A DNA stretch of 64,000 nucleotides from Epilithonimonas lactis (lineage in GTDB: Bacteria; Bacteroidota; Bacteroidia; Flavobacteriales; Weeksellaceae), in NCBI RefSeq assembly GCF_900110605.1, contig NZ_FOFI01000001.1, forward strand, positions 930,001-994,000, read 5' to 3'. The notes below the pieces were generated by a model that did not search any database, was not told where the DNA came from, and was given only the letters and a program-made list of their open reading frames with translations. Both the position numbers and the translations under genes were made by a program. Shown here piece after piece: positions 15,804 through 23,887 of the stretch (its first letter is position 1; each line of letters begins with the position of its first letter).

Positions 15804-16706
15804 TTATTGGTTGTATACTTCTGCGAATTCTTTCGCAAAATCATTAAGTTTTATCACGCCTAGCTTGGGTTTGTTCAAGTAGAAATCTTGATACAGACTT
15901 CCATCAGCCTGTGCTTTCTGCATCGCTATCATACCTTGTACAATCCATTCATTGACTCCTGCAGAAAGCATCTGATTACGCAATTCTTCTGCCGGGATCG
16001 TTCTCCACTGTAGATCTGTATTTCCGATCGCTTTTCCTAAAGCATCTGCAATTTCGTCCGGCGAAACTTCATCACTTGCGACATACTGTATCGTTCTACC
16101 AGCAAAAGGTCTTTCCATTTCATCTGCAATGGTTGTTGCTATATCTTGAGGAGAGACCCAGGGTTCTTTTATGCTGCCGCCATAACTTTGGATAATAGCT
16201 CCCTGAGATTTTATCATTGGCATCCATCTGTAGGTATTGCTGAAGAAACCTACGGGGCGAATAAATTTTATGGAAAAACCTTCTGGTAATGTCCGCAAAA
16301 TATTTTCTACATTGTGATGTACGAGAAGGCTTCCTGTACCTTGCTCCGAATGGGCACCAACACTGCTTAGGTGGATGATATTTTTTACTCCGGAACTTTG
16401 AATAGCATGCACATAATTTGCAGCTATTTTTTTGAATTGTTTTAAGAAGTCAATATCCTTATCGAAGATACTTCCAATTCCTTCCCAAGCTTCCATCAAA
16501 TAGACCGCGTCGGCACCCTGAAAAGTTTCCGTTAAAAACTTAACGTCCTGAATAGTTCCAATAGCAGGCCAAGCGCCCAATTTTTGTATTTCAGCTTTTC
16601 TTTCAGTTTTACTGCTGATGAGTGTTACCTGATGCCCTTTTGCTACCAATAATTTTGTAAGTGGTTTTCCTATGTTCCCTAAAGAACCTGTTAATACGAT
16701 ATTCAT
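15804..16706 (-). CDS. NmrA-like NAD(P)H-binding protein
   Basis: A protein of 300 residues, an atypical SDR of the NmrA/QOR2 type. The glycine motif TGSLGNIG is at 6-13, followed by HLSSVGAHSE and RPVGFF. There is no YxxxK catalytic pair, as usual in this group, which includes NADPH-dependent quinone reductases and redox sensors. It precedes an AraC gene in what looks like a two-gene operon. The minus-strand CAATTTTG near 16730 is a plausible -7 element. Confidence 0.85.
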   Translation of the reverse strand: MNIVLTGSLGNIGKPLTKLLVAKGHQVTLISSKTERKAEIQKLGAWPAIGTIQDVKFLTETFQGADAVYLMEAWEGIGSIFDKDIDFLKQFKKIAANYVHAIQSSGVKNIIHLSSVGAHSEQGTGSLLVHHNVENILRTLPEGFSIKFIRPVGFFSNTYRWMPMIKSQGAIIQSYGGSIKEPWVSPQDIATTIADEMERPFAGRTIQYVASDEVSPDEIADALGKAIGNTDLQWRTIPAEELRNQMLSAGVNEWIVQGMIAMQKAQADGSLYQDFYLNKPKLGVIKLNDFAKEFAEVYNQ

Positions 16707-16901
16707 TGTACTTATATTTATGAATACAAAATTGCGGCAACCACAGGAAATAGAAATAACAGAATCAGGGAATTGATTAACATAAATGGGGCAATTTTTC
16801 TAAATTTGAATGGAAATATCTATTCAATGTTAGATAGCTAGATAATTTGATCTGAATCGCAAAATAAGTTCACTCACAAATGAAAGGTTAACTATACAAC
16901 T

Positions 16902-16934
16902 AAAAAAAGGAGAAGTGGCATTTGCCGCTTCTCC
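16902..16934 (-). terminator. Terminator of the SDR gene
   Basis: Stem GGAGAAGTGGCA / TGCCGCTTCTCC (one G-T pair) with a 2-base loop and an A/T run, between 16.7 and 17.0 kb. Confidence 0.8.
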
Positions 16935-16960
16935 CATTTTAATGCTTTAAAATCTGAAGA

Positions 16961-17704
16961 TTATTTTAAGAGGTAGTTGAGGTAACCACCATCGGCCACG
17001 ATCTCGGTACCAGTGATAAAACTTGCAGAATCAGATGCCAGAAACAGCACGGTTTGCGCAATCTCTTCCGGGCGACCCAATCTTTGCAATGCTGTAACAC
17101 TTGCAAAATAGTCTTTGATTTCTGGGGAAACTACACTATTCAATCCAGGCGTTTCCGTTGAGCCAGGACTCACTATGTTAACACGTATCTTTCTGCTTGC
17201 TAATTCGTTTGCAGCAACGTGTGCAATTTTATTGATCGCAGCTTTTGTAGCTGAATATACAATTGCGCCAGCATTTGCAGCCGTAGCTACTGTAGAGGAT
17301 GTTAAAACAACTGATGCTCCGTCAGCTAAATGAGGGATTAGTTTTTGTAGGGTAAAGAAATTTCCCTTAACATTGGTGTTAAACTGTGCATCAAAATTCT
17401 CTTCGGTAACTTCTGCTATCGGCTCAAATTTTCCGATCCCGGCATTTAAAAATAACACATCCAATTTATTTCCTGTTTCAGCGATTGTTTTTTCCAAGAT
17501 TGCGATCTCGCTGATTTTTGACGTGTCCGAGATCACTGTTTTTAAATTAGGATTATTGATCTCCGTAGCAGCTTTTTCTAAATTGCTTGCACTTCGACCA
17601 GTGATCCATACTTGTGCTCCTGCATTGATAAAAGCTTTTGCTGTTGCTAATCCAATTCCAGTAGTTCCCCCGGTTATTACAATATTTTTATTTTCAAAAT
17701 TCAT
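16961..17704 (-). CDS. SDR-family oxidoreductase
   Basis: A protein of 247 residues, classical SDR: TGGTTGIG (11-18), NAG (87-89), Ser in LTSST near 136, Y150-x3-K154, and IVSPGSTETPG. The C terminus ITGTEIVADGGYL is typical. The cofactor is NAD(P)H and the substrate is unknown. It is divergent from an HxlR gene; the 101-base intergenic region carries -7 boxes for both directions and GTAAC repeats. HxlR-SDR pairs usually respond to electrophiles, so a detoxifying reductase is a fair inference. Confidence 0.9.
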   Translation of the reverse strand: MNFENKNIVITGGTTGIGLATAKAFINAGAQVWITGRSASNLEKAATEINNPNLKTVISDTSKISEIAILEKTIAETGNKLDVLFLNAGIGKFEPIAEVTEENFDAQFNTNVKGNFFTLQKLIPHLADGASVVLTSSTVATAANAGAIVYSATKAAINKIAHVAANELASRKIRVNIVSPGSTETPGLNSVVSPEIKDYFASVTALQRLGRPEEIAQTVLFLASDSASFITGTEIVADGGYLNYLLK

Positions 17705-17726
17705 AGTAAAAAAATTATTTATGCTG

Positions 17727-17734
17727 CAAATTTA
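17727..17734 (-). promoter_or_regulatory. -7 element of the SDR gene
   Basis: TAAATTTG on the minus strand, 23 bases before the SDR start. The same 11-base context (TGCAAATTTAC) occurs at 14477-14487 before the ABM gene. Confidence 0.6.
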
Positions 17735-17755
17735 CGAGGAAGTAATTAATTTCAG

Positions 17756-17802
17756 TAACTTTGTAACGTAAAGTAACAGTAACATTTGAGTAACCAGATA
17801 AC
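17756..17802 (+). promoter_or_regulatory. Promoter and GTAAC-repeat operator of the HxlR gene
   Basis: The -7 element TAACTTTG (17756-17763) is followed by GTAAC at 17773 and 17779 and by TAAC units at 17791 and 17799, ending 3 bases before the ATG. The block is conserved at 14525-14554 and, inverted, at 8485-8507. Confidence 0.55.
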
Positions 17803-17805
17803 ATT

Positions 17806-18165
17806 ATGATCGGAACAAAAGCAGTAGCAGAACACAAAAGAGAAATTATGGCAGTACACGATGCGATGGATGTCCTGAATGGTAAATGGAAAATATCTAT
17901 TTTATCTTCTATTTGCTATTATAACAAAAGAAGATTTTCTGATATCTTAAACGATGTAAAAGGAATTTCTAACAGAATGCTAAGCAAAGAATTGAAGGAA
18001 TTGGAAATCAACAAACTTGTTACACGGACTGTTTTGGATACTCAGCCAATTACAGTTCAATATGAACTTACAAAATATGGTCTATCGTTGAAAACTATTA
18101 TAAATAATCTAGCAGATTGGGGAATAGAGCATCGCAAAATGATAACTGGTAAGCAGGGAGAGTAA
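17806..18165 (+). CDS. HxlR-family winged-helix regulator
   Basis: A protein of 119 residues: VLNGKWKISILSSICYYNKRRFSD, SNRMLSKELKELEINKLVTR and VQYELTKYGLSLKTI. One cysteine sits in the first helix region (SSICYY). It probably controls the divergent SDR gene, and through the matching operator also the ABM gene at 14.4 kb. It is the third intact HxlR protein in 14 kb; the three differ clearly, so they are not recent copies. Confidence 0.92.
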   Translation: MIGTKAVAEHKREIMAVHDAMDVLNGKWKISILSSICYYNKRRFSDILNDVKGISNRMLSKELKELEINKLVTRTVLDTQPITVQYELTKYGLSLKTIINNLADWGIEHRKMITGKQGE

Positions 18166-18299
18166 TGATCATCATTTTCTGAGATTTTTTATTTAATTTA
18201 TATAACCACCATGTGATGGTAGCATTATTTTTTATTTGAGTTGCTTTAAATCATAAATGAATTAATTTTATAAAAGGATTACATGTTGATTTTGGTCAT

Positions 18300-18623
18300 T
18301 TATTTGACCGCCTGCTTGGGATTTGGCTTTTCTACCGTAAGGTCAAGCATAAATACCTTACTTCCTGTGAAGGGGTCGTAAGAAGGTCGATAATCAATAT
18401 AGCCTGAGGCGTGCAGATTCTTCAGGCATTTATGATAGGTTGCCCTTGAATTTATCTTACTGATCGTCATCAGCTCATCTCGCGAGATGTTGATGGGATT
18501 TCTGAAGCGGCTGAAGTTCCAGTATTGGAATAGTGCAATATAAAGACTGATATGTGTAGGTTTGAGCATCTTGTCTTGGGATACCTTTTGAAAGAAGCCT
18601 GTCAAGTGTTTGATGTAATACAT
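18300..18623 (-). CDS. Small winged-helix-like protein of a mobile element
   Basis: A protein of 107 residues. HISLYIALFQYWNFSRFRNP, then SRDELMTISKINSRATYHKCLKNLHASGYI, is a winged-helix pattern seen in Bacteroidota integrative elements beside excisionase and integrase genes. A role in replication or regulation of the element is inferred from position only. It is followed upstream on the same strand by the excisionase-like gene and the integrase. Confidence 0.7.
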   Translation of the reverse strand: MYYIKHLTGFFQKVSQDKMLKPTHISLYIALFQYWNFSRFRNPINISRDELMTISKINSRATYHKCLKNLHASGYIDYRPSYDPFTGSKVFMLDLTVEKPNPKQAVK

Positions 18624-18683
18624 TTGTTTGCTTTTTATGGTTTTACTAAGTAAGTTGGGGAATATTCTGATAGGGTTACATCC

Positions 18684-18944
18684 TTATATTTTGTTATTAA
18701 GGACGGTCTCTATATCCTCATATTTGTAATATAGTGTACCTCCGACCCTGGTATAGGATAATGTGCCATTTATACGAAGATTCTGCAATGTGCCAGGTGA
18801 GATCTTCAGGAGTTCCCTGACTTCTGAAGATCGCAGCCATGACCTTGTATCTTTGGCTTTATTATTGAAAAGGTCTTTGATCTCAGCCAACAACTCTATC
18901 TTGAATTCCTGGAGGTCTTCTTTTGTGATGATGTTTAATTCCAT
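18684..18944 (-). CDS. Excisionase-like helix-turn-helix protein
   Basis: A protein of 86 residues. After a short coiled N terminus the MerR-type HTH_17 fold reads WLRSSEVRELLKISPGTLQNLRINGTLSYTRVGGTLYYKYEDIETVL. Such proteins act as recombination directionality factors for tyrosine integrases in Bacteroidota elements. It lies between the small winged-helix gene and the integrase, all on the same strand. Confidence 0.85.
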   Translation of the reverse strand: MELNIITKEDLQEFKIELLAEIKDLFNNKAKDTRSWLRSSEVRELLKISPGTLQNLRINGTLSYTRVGGTLYYKYEDIETVLNNKI

Positions 18945-19196
18945 AATTGATTTTTTTGTGATTGATTTAATATTTGTAATGATCTACCATTTAAAATTTT
19001 AAGCTGGAGGACCTTTGTAAAAGTAGATCTATTGGATCTGAAAAGGTCACATTGAAAGTTTGTCGTACGATATGGCACCTGCTGTCGTAGCTGCATCTGA
19101 TCAAGGTTCCAATTGGTGGATTTGTTTTTCTTTTGAAAGATGAACGATATCAATATCCGTCGTTATCCAAAGAAGGGTGAAATATCTTCCTATCAC

Positions 19197-20408
19197 CTAT
19201 TTAAATTGATCTTTCAGTATCGACATATCCTCGCTTACTTTCTTATCCAGGATCTTCGCGTAATGCTGAGTGGTCTTTATGTTGGTATGGCCGAGCATCT
19301 TGCTCACTGTTTCTATAGGGACGCCATTGGACAGCGTGACAGTGGTTGCGAACGTATGTCTGGCAATATGAAATGTCAACTCCTTATTAATTCCACAGAT
19401 ATTTGCGATCTCCTTGAGATAGGAATTCATTTTCTGATTGCTTAGGACAGGAAATAGGATGTTTTTATTTACGCATTCGGGATGGTCATCGTATTTTGAG
19501 ATCAACCGCTCTGCGAGAGGTAGTAAGGGAACTCTAGTTGAAGTATCGGTCTTTTGACGATTGGTGAATATCCATTTGTCACCGTCTATTCCTACATTGA
19601 TGTGGGATCTCGATAATTTCTTTACATCCACATATGCCAGTCCGGTATAGCAGCTGAAAAGGAAAATATCACTTACTTGCCTCAATCTGTCGGATGCAAA
19701 TTCCTTTTCAGAGATCGTCTGGATTTCTTCCTTGGTAAGATATGCACGATCAACTACTTTAAGCTTTGCCTTGTAGCCTAGAAAAGGATCTTTAGAGAGC
19801 CAGCCATTCGCCATACATAAACGAATGATCTTTTTGAAATTCTTGATATACTTTACCGCTGTATTGTTTGCACATTTACGCACACTGCGAAGCCAGAAGT
19901 CATAATCCATTATGAAAGCATGGTCGATCTTGGTAATGTCAATATCAGACATCTTGTATTTCCAGTTAATGAATTCCTGTGTATGTTTCAAAGATGTCTT
20001 GTGCCTTTCCAATGTTCCGGGCGCAAAATCCTGACCTACAAGCGCTTCCACTTTATCATTGTGGTCTTGAAAAATAGGAATGAGCATTCGTTTGGAAACA
20101 TCGGTTCCAAGCAGTTTAGATTTTAAACTTTCTGATGTAACAAGGTCTTCTTCTTTCAGCATCAGGTAATGAGAATCGTAAACCTTTTGTTCGAGAGTTT
20201 TGAGATAGCTGTTCAGTGTTTTCGCCTCTAAGGAATTACCTACTGCTTTGTGTGCCTTATTATCCCATTTCTTTGGGTCAATATATCTTTTGGCTGTGAT
20301 ATCCGCTGCTTTGCCATCGATAGTTATACGCAAGTAGATGGGAGCGGTTCCGTTTGTTCTGATTTTACCCTTTTTTACAAAGAATAAAAGATTGAATGTT
20401 CTGTTCAT
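19197..20408 (-). CDS. int: Tyrosine-type site-specific integrase
   Basis: A protein of 403 residues in the usual order: arm-binding domain (~1-90), SAM-like core-binding domain (~110-200) and catalytic domain. Visible active-site residues are HIARH (H347, R350), GH at 373-374 and nucleophile Y383 in TTQHYAKIL. In the box I region TGLAYVDVKKL there is no Arg in the usual place, as in IntDOT-like Bacteroidota integrases. The gene lies 250 bases from tRNA-Ser, the presumed attachment site, and is transcribed away from it. Confidence 0.93.
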   Translation of the reverse strand: MNRTFNLLFFVKKGKIRTNGTAPIYLRITIDGKAADITAKRYIDPKKWDNKAHKAVGNSLEAKTLNSYLKTLEQKVYDSHYLMLKEEDLVTSESLKSKLLGTDVSKRMLIPIFQDHNDKVEALVGQDFAPGTLERHKTSLKHTQEFINWKYKMSDIDITKIDHAFIMDYDFWLRSVRKCANNTAVKYIKNFKKIIRLCMANGWLSKDPFLGYKAKLKVVDRAYLTKEEIQTISEKEFASDRLRQVSDIFLFSCYTGLAYVDVKKLSRSHINVGIDGDKWIFTNRQKTDTSTRVPLLPLAERLISKYDDHPECVNKNILFPVLSNQKMNSYLKEIANICGINKELTFHIARHTFATTVTLSNGVPIETVSKMLGHTNIKTTQHYAKILDKKVSEDMSILKDQFK

Positions 20409-20512
20409 GATATGGCAACTTTAAATGTTTGATAATTTAATTTTTGTTACCACTTTTTGCAAGATGTACAACCGTTAGATTGCCTATTGGTCGGGTTTCC
20501 TTCAGTTTTCCA

Positions 20513-20569
20513 TGACCCATTTTAAAAATTTAAGAATGGGTCACGGAATAGGTCTTATAATTCGTGACC
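20513..20569. repeat. Inverted repeats between integrase and tRNA
   Basis: TGACCCATT (20513-20521) and AATGGGTCA (20535-20543) form a perfect inverted repeat. GGTCACG (20539-20545) and CGTGACC (20563-20569) form a second. The shared unit TGACC(C/T)AT occurs three times. They are candidate arm-type integrase or Xis binding sites. Confidence 0.5.
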
Positions 20570-20604
20570 TATCTTGATTATTTTTGATACCGGCGTAAAA
20601 CAAA

Positions 20605-20636
20605 AAACGCTGTAAACCTCGATGTTTACAGCGTTT
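20605..20636 (-). terminator. Terminator downstream of tRNA-Ser
   Basis: AAACGCTGTAAAC / GTTTACAGCGTTT, a perfect 13-bp stem with a 6-base loop, followed on the minus strand by a T run. Confidence 0.75.
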
Positions 20637-20658
20637 CAGCTTATTTTGGTGTCTCACC

Positions 20659-20746
<88 letters not shown>

Positions 20747-20858
20747 AAACTTGCTACGACATTGTCGTTTTCAGTGGTGCAAATATAAAACGCTTTTACT
20801 TTATGACCAAATTATTTTTACGAAAAAAGTTTAAATCTTTCGTTATCAAAGGGAAAAA

Positions 20859-21224
20859 TTAATTCTTCACCATTTGAAAGCCTAAAAAAACCATGAGTAA
20901 TCCTACTAAAAGACTCAATAGCGCATATAAAATCAAAATACTGTAGTTGCCATTTTGCCAAAGCGAGAAGTTCTCAGCCGAAAATGTGGAGAAAGTAGTG
21001 TAACCGCCACAGATTCCAGTGATCAAAAGATATTTGAGTGAACTGTCAATTTTTAGAAAATAAGCCGACAAAATGCCAATCAGAAAGCAACCGGAAATGT
21101 TCACCACAAAGGTTCCCATCGGAAAAGCATTGATATGCCACAACTTCTGTGTATAATTTGATATCAAAAAACGCATGACGCTTCCCAAACCGCCGCCCAA
21201 GAAAATATAGATAAAATTTCTCAT
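20859..21224 (-). CDS. crcB: Fluoride efflux channel CrcB (Fluc)
   Basis: A protein of 121 residues with four predicted membrane helices. Signature motifs: GGGLGSVMRF near the start, the GTFVVNISGCFLIG pore helix and the central break GICGGYTTFSTFS with the phenylalanine-box residues. The dual-topology homodimer exports F- passively. No fluoride riboswitch is evident upstream. The gene lies just outside the proposed island. Confidence 0.95.
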   Translation of the reverse strand: MRNFIYIFLGGGLGSVMRFLISNYTQKLWHINAFPMGTFVVNISGCFLIGILSAYFLKIDSSLKYLLITGICGGYTTFSTFSAENFSLWQNGNYSILILYALLSLLVGLLMVFLGFQMVKN

Positions 21225-21291
21225 TAGGCTAAATTATGAAAACTGAAAATTAAAATGACAAAGATTGGTAATAATGTGCTTAAATGATTAT

Positions 21292-21906
21292 TTATAAGTT
21301 TACGATCTCATCAGCAAAAACCTTCCATTGCGTTTTGGACATTCCGAACATGCCGCCAGCGCCAATCAATAGATTTCTGATCTTGCCAGTAAATTTGGTC
21401 TCCATGTTGGGCGTTTCGTTTCGGCCGTAGATTCCAATTTTTATAAATTTTGAACCTCTCGTGATCCTAAAATTAGAAGTTGAATCTTTGGAATAGAAAT
21501 GTGCAATATGCCTGTTGCTATCTTGTCCTGGAATGGTCGTCGGTTCGCAGATCATCGTGAGACTTTCTTCTTCGCCCACAGCAAGGTCTTGGTCGGTTAT
21601 TTTTGTGATCTTTACCCAGTCATAGCCGTTTGATTCGGGATTTCCAGGTCCGGGAATCCTTATCCTGATGAGGTTGTTAACTTTCGGATTGTCATTGATA
21701 TGATTGCCGGAAGAATCAAATAGTTTAAAATCTGCTGACTTTTTTTTGCAATAGTTTTTCCAGTCGTTGATGTTTAAAAATCTCTTTTTCAATTCTTCAT
21801 AGGCAAGTTTTGTGGATTCAGAATTGTCAAATATCTTTCGGCTTTCGGAATCATGAAAGCTGCCGTGCGTTTGCTCTGGAATGCCTGGAATTAGTTTTGG
21901 TTTCAT
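21292..21906 (-). CDS. Hypothetical protein
   Basis: A soluble protein of 204 residues without signal peptide, not recognised. It contains NDNPKVNNLIRIRIPGPGNP and HIAHFYSKDSTSNFRITRGS, then a C-terminal basic region KTQWKVFADEIVNL. The RIRIPGPGN stretch suggests a beta-barrel-like domain. It lies 57 bases beyond the DUF892 gene on the same strand, with a terminator between them, so co-transcription is uncertain. Confidence 0.75.
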   Translation of the reverse strand: MKPKLIPGIPEQTHGSFHDSESRKIFDNSESTKLAYEELKKRFLNINDWKNYCKKKSADFKLFDSSGNHINDNPKVNNLIRIRIPGPGNPESNGYDWVKITKITDQDLAVGEEESLTMICEPTTIPGQDSNRHIAHFYSKDSTSNFRITRGSKFIKIGIYGRNETPNMETKFTGKIRNLLIGAGGMFGMSKTQWKVFADEIVNL

Positions 21907-21932
21907 GGCTTTAGTTTCGATTTTAAATAAAA

Positions 21933-21957
21933 AAAATTCTGGGCGAGCCAGAATTTT
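21933..21957 (-). terminator. Terminator of the DUF892 gene
   Basis: AAAATTCTGG / CCAGAATTTT with a 5-base loop and a following T run on the minus strand. Confidence 0.75.
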
Positions 21958-21963
21958 ATGATG

Positions 21964-22560
21964 TTATTTCGCTTTAGAATTCAGATTGGTATCGGCGATG
22001 CTTGTTAGCAATTCGTCGCAGCCTTTCTCTTCTTCTAGTGTTTCCAGTAAATTTTTCAGGCATTTTTTTTCTTTCAAAACTTTTGCGAATGCTGCCAATG
22101 TGCCGTAAGTGGCAATTTCGTAATGCTCCACTTTCTGAGAAGCTGCGATGATCCCTGCATCTCTCACGCTTCCTGGCTCAGTTTCTTCGATGATGCTTGT
22201 TCCCTCGTCCAATAGACCTTGCATGGCGTCACATTTTTTTGCAACTGCTTTTTTACCGAGTGCTGCGAAGCAATCTTCCAATCTTTTGACTTGATTTTTG
22301 GTTTGCTCAAGATGGTCGCTGATCGCATTTTTCAGTTTTGCATCCGTTGCATTTTTATGCATTTTCGGTAATGCTTTTACTAATGCTTTTTCTGCCCAAT
22401 AGATATCCTTCAAGCTATCTTCGAAAAGGTCTTCCAGCTTTTTGGCTGCATCCTTTTTGGCAGGTGTTTTCTTTGTTGTTGCCGCTTTGGAAGTTGTGCT
22501 TTTTGTTACCGTTTTTTTCTTCGCTGTACTTTTTGCAGCTGGTGCAGTTTTAGTTGCCAT
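21964..22560 (-). CDS. Ferritin-like DUF892 (YciE-type) stress protein
   Basis: A protein of 198 residues. Residues 1-40 are rich in K, A and T, a histone-H1-like tail repeating AKK and TTKKTPAKK that could bind DNA. From ~41 follows the DUF892 four-helix ferritin-like bundle (LEDLFEDSLKDIYWAEKALVKALPKM), with metal-ligand candidates in DHLEQT and KVEHYEIATYG. Relatives are induced by stress or stationary phase. The fused basic tail suggests a Dps-like DNA association, which is inference. Confidence 0.9.
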   Translation of the reverse strand: MATKTAPAAKSTAKKKTVTKSTTSKAATTKKTPAKKDAAKKLEDLFEDSLKDIYWAEKALVKALPKMHKNATDAKLKNAISDHLEQTKNQVKRLEDCFAALGKKAVAKKCDAMQGLLDEGTSIIEETEPGSVRDAGIIAASQKVEHYEIATYGTLAAFAKVLKEKKCLKNLLETLEEEKGCDELLTSIADTNLNSKAK

Positions 22561-22875
22561 AATATGTTTGTTTTTGATTTGTGATGTCTTACTTTCAACA
22601 TGTATGCCAATAGTTGCTAAATTTAATTATTTGATTTTTAATTATTTACAAATTCACTGGTTTCGTTATATTTTTAATTATAAGATTATCATTAATAGAA
22701 TTTTTTATTCATTTTTAAGCCTTTCTAATAATGATGTTTAGAATATGCTCACGGAGCTGTTGACTTTTTTCAATATTATTTTTATTTGTAAAAAAAATGT
22801 ACATGCATCGATTTAAATTCTAACTTTGATGAAAATTAATATTAAATATTTGATTGTCAGCACAAAACACCAGAG
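22561..22875. other. Intergenic region between divergent stress genes
   Basis: Very AT-rich. The only clear element is TAACTTTG (22821-22828), a -7 box for the AraC gene to the right. No confident promoter was found for the DUF892 gene. Confidence 0.5.
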
Positions 22876-23436
22876 ATGAAATTATATATAAAGTACATGG
22901 TAAGTCTCAGGTGCAAAATGATGGTCCATCAGGAACTGGAAAAATTAAATATTACAAATGCTATCGTAGATCTTGGATTGGTGGAAATTCCCGAAGACCT
23001 GAGTTTGGAGATAAGAGAAGAATTGAAAATCAATCTGCTGAAATCTGGCCTGGAATTATTAGACGACAAAAAGAGCATCTTGACCGAAAAGATAAAGAAC
23101 GTCGTCACCGAAATGATCCACCATTACAATGAACTTCCAAAAGAGAATTTCTCAGATCACATCAGCGAAAAGCTGGGTTATGATTATACTTATCTTGCCA
23201 ACACGTTCTCTGAGGTCAAAGGCATTACACTTCAGCAATTTATCATCATCAATAAAATTGAAAAGATAAAAGAGCTGCTTTTGTATAATGAACTGAATTT
23301 GACCGAGATATCCTATAAGCTCAATTACAGCAGCGTCGCGCACCTATCCAACCAGTTCAAAAAGGTCACTGGATTTTCACCGTCTTATTACAAACAACTT
23401 AATCAGAAACGCCTGGATAATCTGGAAGATCTGTAA
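22876..23436 (+). CDS. AraC-type HTH regulator, short form
   Basis: A protein of 186 residues. The N-terminal ~85 residues are helical and without a recognised ligand domain. The C-terminal AraC pair reads FSDHISEKLGYDYTYLANTF and LTEISYKLNYSSVAHLSNQFKKVTG, ending FSPSYYK. Several in-frame ATGs lie near the start; 22876 is used because a -7 box lies 48 bases upstream. It is divergent from the DUF892 gene, so it may regulate stress genes; the target is not shown. Confidence 0.82.
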   Translation: MKLYIKYMVSLRCKMMVHQELEKLNITNAIVDLGLVEIPEDLSLEIREELKINLLKSGLELLDDKKSILTEKIKNVVTEMIHHYNELPKENFSDHISEKLGYDYTYLANTFSEVKGITLQQFIIINKIEKIKELLLYNELNLTEISYKLNYSSVAHLSNQFKKVTGFSPSYYKQLNQKRLDNLEDL

Positions 23437-23887
23437 AAAAAAGTGTGATATATGTAATTATATTTAGGAATACTGTAATAATGTTAGAATATGTTTAACC
23501 GAAATTTGTCATTGTGATAATCATATCAACTAGAGTTTCATTGACCGCTAAAAAACACACGATGATGAATGGTAACCAAGACTCAGTTATCATAAGATCA
23601 CTGACTTAAGATCGAAGAGGAGAGAATATCTTTTCGCAGGTTTTAATATAAAGAACAGCAGCTTCGGCTTCCTGTTCTTTTACTTTTTGCATCAATTGTT
23701 TGTAATATCAATAGAAATCTCAACATAAGATGATCAAAGTAGTATGAACCAATTAATTATCTTACCTTTGTTTTATTATTTATAATTGTGAAGCTGCTGG
23801 ATTATTTTATTGATTCAATCGCCATTCGCCTCACCTTAAAATTTTTGCTGTAATTAATGGCTTACGGCATTTTATCTCTCACACTAT
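23437..23887. other. Intergenic stretch with one strong hairpin
   Basis: At 23650-23681 AAAGAACAG and CTGTTCTTT flank an AGC-TTCG-GCT tetraloop hairpin followed by TTTTA. It lies over 200 bases past the AraC stop, so it may end a long 3' UTR or a small RNA. The rest shows nothing recognised. Confidence 0.5.
23650..23681 (+). terminator. UUCG-capped terminator hairpin
   Basis: Stem AAAGAACAG..AGC with loop TTCG and GCT..CTGTTCTTT, then a T run. Confidence 0.65.

Noticed and set aside
22854-23132. 92-codon frame overlapping the AraC gene
   Set aside because: Out of frame with the AraC protein, strongly basic and without family features.
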